Source: Emiliania huxleyi CCMP1516 (lineage: Eukaryota; Haptophyta; Isochrysidales; Noelaerhabdaceae). Taken from it: a DNA stretch of 32,998 bases. The stretch covers positions 421,750 through 454,747 of the forward strand of contig NW_005197426.1 of assembly GCF_000372725.1 (NCBI RefSeq), written 5' to 3'. The notes under the pieces were generated by a model, which worked only from the letters and a program-made list of their open reading frames with translations, was not told where the DNA came from and ran no database searches. Shown one piece after another: positions 26,639 to 32,998 of this stretch. Numbering within the stretch: the first letter of the stretch is position 1; every line of letters begins with the position of its first letter. The position numbers were made by a program, and so were the translations under genes.

Positions 26639-29173
26639 ATGCCTCCGGTGGCCCCACTCCTTCGTTTGGGCCACCTCGCCGACGGCACTCCCGCTCTCGG
26701 CCAGGCGGAGCTGCTCCTCTCTGGCTTCGGAGTCGAGCGCTTTGGCGGCGGCGCCCTCTACACTGGCTCCTTCCATCGAGGGCGGTGGCACGGCCGCGGA
26801 GCTCTCACGAGCAAAGACCCCCGCGGCAACCCCATCACCCACGACGGCATGTGGCGCGACGGCCTGCGGGAGGGGCGCGGCGTCGAGACGCTGTCGCACC
26901 AGAGCTCGACCTGCGTCGGCGCCTGGTCAAAGGGGAGCAAGCACGGCGCGTTCCGCTGCCTGGTCAACGGGTCCTGGCGCGCGGAGGGGTGGGACCACGG
27001 CGTGAGGACCCGCGCAAGAGCCGTGCCCAGCGACGCGGCCTCTTCGTGGTGGGTGGAGCCCGGCGTCCGCTTTGCCCTCACCTCGCACAAGCATGACCGG
27101 TGGCTCTACCGAGGCGACGTCGTGGAGGAGGAGGCGCGGCAGAGCGTCGCGGCGCACGGCTCCGGCTTCTCGCTGTGGGAGGAGGAGGGCCGCTGGTCCT
27201 ACTATGGCGGCTGGGCAGGCGGAGTGCCGCACGGGCCCGCCCACCTCCTGTTCCCGGACGGGTCGTACTTCGTCGGCAACCTGAGCGGCGGCACGCCCCG
27301 CCGCGGCTTCTTCGGGCTACCGAACGGCTCCGCGCTGCACACGGACGGCAGCGACGCGACCTACCTCTCCGACTTGTGCGGCGGCGCGCTGGTGCGGCCC
27401 GGCTGGCTGCTCCTCTGGGCGAGGGAGCAGCCGACGGACACGCGGCAGGCGTGCCGTGAGGCGGCTCTCGCTGCCGGCCACGAGGTTAACGCGGCGCTGC
27501 TGGAGGCGGCCGCAGCCTCATCGCGCCGCCGGGTGTCTTGGAGCCCGGCACCGGCCGCGGAGGCGTCGCTCTGGCCCACCGCCGCGCTCTCCTCTCTCCT
27601 CGCTGGCTTGGCTGCGGTGGCCCTGTGGCGGCGGCGGAGGTGGCGGGGTGCTGACGAGGCGCCGGCGGCACGGTCGGCGCGGCACCGCAAGAGGCAGGAC
27701 GAGCCGCAGGGATCTACTACAACGGCGGCCACCGCCGCGGCGCAAGGTGCGCGGGGGAGAGGCGCCAAGGCTGCGCACCGCAGAAAAGGTCCGAAGCCGC
27801 CGCAGCCGCCGCGAGCCTCGCCACCGCCATCGCCGGCTTCTGAACCGCCAACGCCGACGCCACAGCCGCCGCTATCGCCGCCTTCGCCGCAGCCGCCGCG
27901 GCCGGAGCCGGCGACGCCGCCGCCGCAGCAGCAGCAGCAGCAGCAGCAGCCGCAGCAGCAACCGCCACAGGCCGAGGGCTCCCCCTCCCCACCGGCCGAG
28001 GCGGCGCCCGTGTCTGCGGCGTGTTGCGGTGGGACGGCTCAGGATGGCCAGCAGCTGCGTCGCCAGCGCCTCGGCCTCGCTGCCGCCCCGCCGCCCGCCG
28101 CTCCGCTGCCCGCCGCACCGCTGCCCTCCGCAAGCCCGCTGTCTGCGGGCCCGCTGCGCAGCTGGCTCGCCTCCCTCGAAACCGACGGCAAAGAGGGCGG
28201 CGAGGAGGGCGGCGGGCGGTACGGCGGGAGCCATGAACCTTCTCGGAACCTTCCTATAGGCGGCGGGCGGTACGGCCGGTACGCAGCTGCGTTTGCAGCC
28301 CACTTCGACAGCTTCGCAGACCTCCTCCTCGGCGAGGAGGACGTCGGCGTCGAGGTGCTCCTGCCTCGCGGAGCGTGTTGCGCCTCGCCTCTTCATGCCG
28401 CCTCTTCACGCCACCCCCGCTGTGCACAGGCCATCCTCGATGCCTGCTCCGTCACCGCCATCGGCGACCGCGCGAGGCTGCGCCGCGCTATCGCCTCTCT
28501 CCGGCCGGAGGGCAAGCCGCTCCTGCCCATCGGCCCTCCCTCTGCCGCCGCCACGCTGCCGGCCGGCGAACATGCGGCGGGCGGCGGCGGTTCGGCGGGC
28601 GGCGGCGGCTCAGGTGGCGGGGCGGACGTGTGCGTCGCGCTGCGCGTCGGTGGCATGATGTGCGGAGGCTGCCGCGCCAAGGCGGAGCACGCTCTCGCGG
28701 CTGTGCCTGCCGTCTCGCGCGCATCCGTCGACCTTCGCTCTTGCAGGGCGGTGTGCTACGGCGGGAGCACGCTGCAGCCTCAGGCGCTACTGGGCGCGCT
28801 CGAGCGGCTTGGCTTGCGCGGGCACGTGCTTGGCGGCGGCGGCGAAGGCGGCGAGGAGGCAGGGGGGGTAGAGGCGAAGGCGGGAGACATTCCCATCCTG
28901 TCGCTGATGCGGTCGCTCGGCGAGGCGAAGGAGCACGTCGTCAAGCGGTACAAGTGCGGCTGCGGTTGCGACGGGTGCATCTGCGCGGCGGAGCCAACAG
29001 TGGAGGACGACACGGGCTGCGACGTGACGCTGGGCGAGCTGTGCTTGCGGCTGGAGAGCAGCTTGCGGGCCTTTGGCGACCTGAGCAGGGTGGAGGCCAA
29101 TCCCGAGGAGCTCGCGTTGCTGCGGGTGCCTTGCCCCTGCGATGGGGGCCACGCGGCAGACAGGCCGTGTTGA
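26639..29173 (+). CDS. MORN - transmembrane - SAM - heavy-metal-associated domain protein
   Basis: The frame is open for 908 codons; removing two likely introns (28209-28259 GC-AG and 28355-28429 GT-AG, both multiples of 3) gives 866 residues. N-terminal MORN-type repeats occur at about 35-85 and 180-225 (GGGALYTGSFHRGRWHGRG, YYGGWAGGVPHGPAHLLFPD). A transmembrane helix at about 311-330 is followed by RRRRWR, so the MORN part may be lumenal or extracellular. A Pro/Gln/Ala linker (about 375-490) follows. A SAM-like domain is restored by splicing: RSWLASLE ... YAAAFAAHFDSFADLLL ... ACSVTAIGDRARLRRAIASL. Next is an HMA domain with the metal motif MMCGGC (about 660-730), then Cys-rich YKCGCGCDGCIC and VPCPCDGG at the C terminus. 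The role could be metal-dependent tethering at a membrane; this is inference. The start is the ATG in ggatATGCC. Confidence 0.7.
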   Translation: MPPVAPLLRLGHLADGTPALGQAELLLSGFGVERFGGGALYTGSFHRGRWHGRGALTSKDPRGNPITHDGMWRDGLREGRGVETLSHQSSTCVGAWSKGSKHGAFRCLVNGSWRAEGWDHGVRTRARAVPSDAASSWWVEPGVRFALTSHKHDRWLYRGDVVEEEARQSVAAHGSGFSLWEEEGRWSYYGGWAGGVPHGPAHLLFPDGSYFVGNLSGGTPRRGFFGLPNGSALHTDGSDATYLSDLCGGALVRPGWLLLWAREQPTDTRQACREAALAAGHEVNAALLEAAAASSRRRVSWSPAPAAEASLWPTAALSSLLAGLAAVALWRRRRWRGADEAPAARSARHRKRQDEPQGSTTTAATAAAQGARGRGAKAAHRRKGPKPPQPPRASPPPSPASEPPTPTPQPPLSPPSPQPPRPEPATPPPQQQQQQQQPQQQPPQAEGSPSPPAEAAPVSAACCGGTAQDGQQLRRQRLGLAAAPPPAAPLPAAPLPSASPLSAGPLRSWLASLETDGKEGGEEGGGRYGGSHEPSRNLPIGGGRYGRYAAAFAAHFDSFADLLLGEEDVGVEVLLPRGACCASPLHAASSRHPRCAQAILDACSVTAIGDRARLRRAIASLRPEGKPLLPIGPPSAAATLPAGEHAAGGGGSAGGGGSGGGADVCVALRVGGMMCGGCRAKAEHALAAVPAVSRASVDLRSCRAVCYGGSTLQPQALLGALERLGLRGHVLGGGGEGGEEAGGVEAKAGDIPILSLMRSLGEAKEHVVKRYKCGCGCDGCICAAEPTVEDDTGCDVTLGELCLRLESSLRAFGDLSRVEANPEELALLRVPCPCDGGHAADRPC
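28209..28259 (+). other. Putative 51-nt GC-AG intron bounded by an 18-bp direct repeat
   Basis: ggcggcgggcggtacggc at 28208 recurs at 28259. The segment between starts GC and ends CTATAG and contains two 11-bp units (gaaccttctcg, gaaccttccta). Removal brings the SAM helices together in phase 1. Because 51 is a multiple of 3 and no stop intervenes, retention is also coding. Confidence 0.55.
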
Positions 29174-29782
29174 GTTACATTCCTGTGGAGGAGTGGGAGT
29201 CGTTTACTACGACGTCGGGACGTGTGCATGGACGTGTGGAGTCGTGTTGTAGACTGTCGTACAAAACGCCGATGTCTCTCTCCCTCGTGGACAAAAAACA
29301 AATCGCCCGCGCGCAGCCCCAGCTCAGCAGCACGCGCGCGGCATTGCCATTGGCCATTGCGCTACGGCGCGTGTACGGACCCTCTATAAGTAGGTGATGC
29401 CACACAGACCCACCATGACTGCACCCACCAAGAGCACCATCACATTCCTCTCGCACTCTTTAGTTCTGCCTTTCTCACACACGGTTCTCGGCGGAAGAGA
29501 TAGTGTATGGTTACTGTCAATCCCTCACAGCCTTACCCCCGCCATCAAAGGGGAGCAACAGCGCATCAGGGGGAGGAGCCGATCACTGGTCGAAGCACGT
29601 GCCCCGTGCGTCGCTGAACCTCGAGCGACGCATACGGTCATTGAGCCTCGGACGGCACAGGGCGGGTGGGCGTGCCGCTGAGCGCCAGCCGGGAGGTTGT
29701 CCTCTCGACGCCAGGAGGGTGCGTGGAGGGCGCCACCCCGCGAGGCCAACGCGCGCTCACCACACGCCCCGTGCGAGAGCAG
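29174..29782. other. Intergenic or unresolved 5' exon of the next gene
   Basis: An ATG at 29398 (and 29415, MTAPTKSTITFLSHSL) could begin a 5' exon of the membrane protein that follows. No donor that joins it in phase is convincing, so it is not annotated as coding. Confidence 0.35.
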
Positions 29783-30398
29783 GTCATCTTTGCGGTCACG
29801 CTAGCCATCTTCTACTTTGACGAGATCGTCGACAACTACTGGTTCAAGACGCACGGCAACTACGACCTGCAGGACTACGTCCCCGGCCTCAACACCTTCT
29901 CCGACGACGGGCAGCCGTGGGCCATCCCGGTCCGCATCTCGCTCATCTTCTTCTTCTCGACGGCGGCCACGATCTCCTTCTGCTCCTTCGCCCAATGCGC
30001 AAACGAGCTCGTCCACACCATCCCCGGACTCGGCAACTCCTCGCCGCCGAACCCCCCCCCCCCCCCCCGGCCCCCCGCGCTCACTGCCCCGCCCAGAGCT
30101 CTTCTCACCTCGCCCTCGCGGTGCCGCCGCAGGCTGCCTCATCGACGCCCTCGGCCTCGGCGTCGTCGGGGCCGTGGCCGTCACCGGCGCGACGGGCCGC
30201 GGCGGCGTCGACTTTGCAGCCTATTCGACCAATGCCCGGGCGGTGACCGCGGAGGACATGGACCCGCTCATTGCGCTTAGCGCCAAGCCATCCGACGTCG
30301 ACCCGGAGAGCGGCGGCATCGCCTACAAACGGCTCGAGCCCCCCCAGAGGCCGCGGCCATCGAAGAAGCACGTCGAATCAATGCGCGGCGCCAAGTAG
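29783..30398 (+). CDS. Unknown membrane protein (5' end unresolved), at least two exons
   Basis: Exon 29783-30032 follows a good acceptor (GAGAGCAG|GTC). It encodes VIFAVTLAIFYFDEIVDNYW, a hydrophilic loop (THGNYDLQDYVPGLNTF), and a second hydrophobic segment VRISLIFFFSTAATISFCSF. A GC-AG intron (30033-30132; CTCG|GCAACT...CCGCAG|GCTGCC, phase 1) joins it to 30133-30398. This exon gives a third hydrophobic stretch CLIDALGLGVVGAVAVTGAT and a hydrophilic tail with ...SKKHVESMRGAK. The intron contains a 16-C run (30053-30068). That makes three likely membrane segments. No in-frame ATG is found in the first exon before the hydrophobic part, so an upstream exon is expected. I do not recognise the family. 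Confidence 0.5.
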
Positions 30399-31089
30399 AG
30401 GGAGCGCAGTACGGCGTCGACGTCAGTTGGCAGGACTGGCGCTGTCACCCCAAAGCAACAGCAAAGACCTTGCTGCTCCTGAGAGTCCTCTCTCTCTCGT
30501 ATAGAGGTGGGTGTGTGCGTGTGGTCTCTAGCTCTCTCTCTCTCTCTCTCGTTCTCTCTGGCTCCCTTAGCCGTACTCCCTTTATCTCTCCGCTCCTCTT
30601 TCTCCGCGCCTCTCGGTGTGCAGCTGCGTGCGCGATGGCCGCGATCGCACACAGTCACAGGTGTCAATGGCGGGTGTCATGCGTGCAGTCAGTGGATGTG
30701 TGTCGCTTTGTCGTGCGCGTTCGCTTTCCTCCCCATACTCGTGCGTGTCACTGTATTTCCAGGTCACACTTTCTCTTCTGGTCAATCTGTTGAGAGCTGT
30801 GAAGACTTCGGTGGGTGTCCCCCTCTGAGCAATAAAGCTGCGAGGAGCACTTGGAGCACTTGGAGTGCAGTCAGAAAGAAAGAAAGAATACGGACAACCC
30901 AAGGGAGGGATGGGAGGACGGCACGCCGCCACCACACAGGGATTTTAAGGAGAGGGGTGTGATGCGCTAGCCGTCACATATGAAAAAAAAATTTGCTCAC
31001 AAAAAGCGGCGGCGCATATTCCGCGTGCCATCAAGGTCGTTAGCGGATCAACCTAGCTCAGCGCCTCGCAAAACTGAAGGTCCGCCGCC
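30399..31089. other. Intergenic with CT-rich tract and AATAAA
   Basis: A (CT)n-rich stretch (about 30486-30560), an AATAAA at about 30830 and a dispersed repeat end at 30848-30872 are present. Bases 30985-31010 are A-rich. No gene is supported. Confidence 0.5.
30848..30872 (-). repeat. Dispersed actgcactccaagtgctcca motif
   Basis: Reverse complement of the ends of the two tandem copies at 12726-12902. It is followed by a gaaagaaagaa run. Confidence 0.65.
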
Positions 31090-32998
31090 ATGGACACCGT
31101 CGTCAAGGCTGCGACCGGCGTGTACGTCAAGAGCTTCATGGCGGAGTTCCTGCAGGCGCGGCTGGCCGCATCCCTCGCCGCGAGCCCGATAGTGACGGCC
31201 TGTTTGCCACACTTGCTGTAGATGTGTCCACTCGCCCACGCGCTCTGGTGCCTCACGGGCCGCGTCTTCTCACTCGCCGTAGCGCCTCCTGCGCAGTTCT
31301 TCACCATCATCCTCGCCTGGATCACCGGCATCCTCGGCATCGTAACGCTCATCTACGGTCGGCGCCTCTCCCGCCGCTCAGCGTGCCGCCGCGATCCGCT
31401 CTCATGAGCACGCGCCGCGCGACCCCGCAGGCGTGGGAGCGCAGGTCGTCGCGCTCGGCGCTCCTGCCGCGGCGGTCGTTGCGGGAGGGGCTATGGCCTC
31501 CGCGGTGAACGACATTGCATCGAACCCGATCGGCATGCCTCGCGGCTCGTGCTCTCCACCGGCAGGGGGGTCGCCGGGTTCACCTACGTTGGGGGAGGGG
31601 AGGAATTTCTCCTGACCCCCTTGTGGGCACGAGGGGGAGCCTCTTGGGCCCCTGGGGGGATTTTGGGGCCCCCCAGGGGGGGGGGGGCCTCCAAACCAAG
31701 GGGGGGGAGCTGCCGACAAAAATGGGGGGGGGGCCCTTTGGCCCTCGGGGCCTTTCCTGGGGGCCTATTCCCCCCCCGGAGTCCCCCTTGGGTATTGGGC
31801 CGCAAGACTTCCTTGGAACCCCTTCCCCTTCCCCCACACTTCACCCGCGGAAGGGGGAGGTGGAGTCCCCCCCCTCCCCCCTTGGAGGGGCCCTCCCGGC
31901 GGCCCCTTGGAGGCTTCCCCCCCCCCCCCCCCCCCGCCCTACCCTCGCCCTACCCTCTCCCCCAGCCAACTCCTGCCGCCGCACCAGGCACCTTCCCCAC
32001 CTTCGTGCCGATGCTCAACATCGACCTGGGCGACCTCAACGCCACTGTCGACGAGTACAACGGCGGCGAGCTCACGCTGACGCGCGAGATGGGCGACTTC
32101 GAAAAGGGCGAGCTCGGAGGCTTCTCGGTGAGCGGCGACTTCGAGGTGAGTGACGGAGTGGAGCATGAGCATGTGTCGGAGCATGAGCATGCGTCAGAGC
32201 ATGTGTCGGAGCATGGCGGCATGAGTGAGGCGGCATGACCAGCGCCTGTTGAGCATGCATACAGCCCGAGGGAGCGGGAGGCGCTTGAGGCGCGGCTCGA
32301 CTTGGCTCACTCTAGGAGGATGTGAGCCCTCCCCATATCTCCCCCACATCTCCCCCATATCTCCCCCATATCTCACTCTAGGAGGATGTGAGCCCTCCCC
32401 ATATCTCCCCCACATCTCCCCCATATCTCCCCCATATCTCCCCCATATCTCACTCTAGGAGGATGTGAGCCCTCCCCATATCTCCCCCACATCTCCCCAT
32501 ATCTCCCCCATATCTCCCCCATATCTCACTCTAGGAGGATCTGAGCCCTCCCCATATCTCCCCCATATCTCCCCCATATCTCACTCTAGCAGGATGTGAG
32601 CCCGCTCGCGCCCGAGCCGACGCAGCCCTTCCCCCTCCCTACTCGCCCCTCTCCCCTCCCCCCAGGAGGTGCTGCCGGACCAGTACGAGGAGCCCGAGTC
32701 GAAACCCTTCAAGGACGGGCTCGCCGGCGAGTCTCTCGCCTACCTGCTCGCTTTTGGTGCGCCGGCCCGGGCTCGCCCTCCCCTCTCTCCACACACACAC
32801 CCCACACACCACACACCCTTTCAACCCCCCCCGGCGTGAGGCCGCTTCGACTGGCGGCGCGTGCGGGTGGCCTTGGTGCCGCGACATTGCTCCGTGTCAA
32901 AAGCACCTCAGGGTCGCTCTTCCGGCAGCTGTCTCGCGCGCTGGGGGGGCGCCGACGCCTTCACCTTCGCGATCGACACTCCCCGGGCGCATTTTGGG
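31090..32998 (+). CDS. Unknown multi-exon membrane protein, cut by window end
   Basis: Proposed exons are 31090-31155, 31222-31357, 31431-31532, 31988-32145, 32666-32756 and 32841 to the edge. The start is the ATG in CGCCGCCATGG context. Exon 1 gives MDTVVKAATGVYVKSFMAEF. Exon 2 gives a transmembrane segment (FFTIILAWITGILGIVTLIYG). Exon 3 is Ala/Val/Gly-rich (VGAQVVALGAPAAAVVAGGA), perhaps a second membrane segment. Exons 4-5 are acidic and soluble: FVPMLNIDLGDLNATVDEYN and VLPDQYEEPESKPFKDG. Introns 1 and 3 are GC-AG; 2, 4 and 5 are GT-AG; phases 0,1,1,0,1. Without intron 1 an in-frame TAG at 31219 would stop translation after 43 codons. The last exon (FDWRRVRVALVPRH) is tentative. I do not recognise the family. 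Confidence 0.5.
31575..31945 (+). repeat. G/C homopolymer-rich tract in an intron
   Basis: Long G runs (e.g. 31675-31687) then long C runs (31917-31935) give a G-rich half followed by a C-rich half. It lies within the 455-nt intron 31533-31987. Strand-asymmetric runs of this kind can form G-quadruplexes and are also prone to sequencing error. Confidence 0.7.
32306..32600 (+). repeat. 11-bp minisatellite tctcccccata with higher-order units
   Basis: The basic unit tctcccccata (11 bp) is arrayed in super-units, each opened by cactctaggaggatgtgagc. Openers lie at 32308, 32374, 32451, 32527 and 32582, spaced 66, 77, 76 and 55 bp, nearly exact multiples of 11. It lies in the GT-AG intron 32146-32665. 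Confidence 0.9.

Overview
This is nuclear DNA of a GC-rich unicellular alga. A haptophyte of the Emiliania/Gephyrocapsa/Chrysochromulina type fits best, but this is inferred from style, not from a marker gene. The evidence is short spliced genes on both strands, G/C-ending codons, Pro/Ser-stalk membrane proteins, abundant minisatellites, and eukaryotic proteins such as twinfilin, NudC-like CS, U-box, MORN and phosphohistidine phosphatase. I see no operons, ribosome-binding sites, rRNA, tRNA or CRISPR.

Layout. 1-3.2 kb: a dispersed repeat, a 15-bp-stem hairpin, a small Stc1-like zinc-finger gene (-), a ~185-bp inverted-repeat element, and a 2-keto-4-pentenoate hydratase-like enzyme (-). 3.5-6 kb: a secreted C69 dipeptidase with a C-terminal membrane anchor (+). 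6.65-8.92 kb: a 2.26-kb foldback element built of minisatellites, with a candidate 6-bp target duplication. 9-10.7 kb: a five-exon CS/NudC-like gene (+). 11.2-14.3 kb: a glycine-zipper membrane protein (-) and a membrane-anchored LPMO-like copper-domain protein (-). 16.3-18.4 kb: twinfilin (+). 18.8-20.2 kb: a 5-formyltetrahydrofolate cyclo-ligase fused to a Janus/PHPT1 phosphohistidine phosphatase (-). 20.8-23.2 kb: a membrane protein (+) and a U-box/Sel1 protein (+). 23.5-24.4 kb: a 924-bp element with 16-bp TIRs and 8-bp target duplications. 24.7-26.3 kb: a type II membrane protein with PPPSPPPP linkers (-). 26.6-29.2 kb: a MORN-TM-SAM-HMA protein (+). 29.8-33 kb: two multi-exon membrane proteins (+), the last running off the window.

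The most interesting system is the introns. When exons are joined so that protein domains read through, about 16 of 23 introns are GC-AG, usually AG|GCGAG or G|GC with acceptor AG|GC. Many introns consist of minisatellites with different sequences but the same 11-bp unit length. At several introns the sequence across one splice site is a direct repeat of the sequence across, or next to, the other. Together this suggests that short local tandem duplications of AG|GC proto-splice sites create and lengthen introns here. The genes are metabolically unrelated and show no common pathway; what they share is this gene structure.
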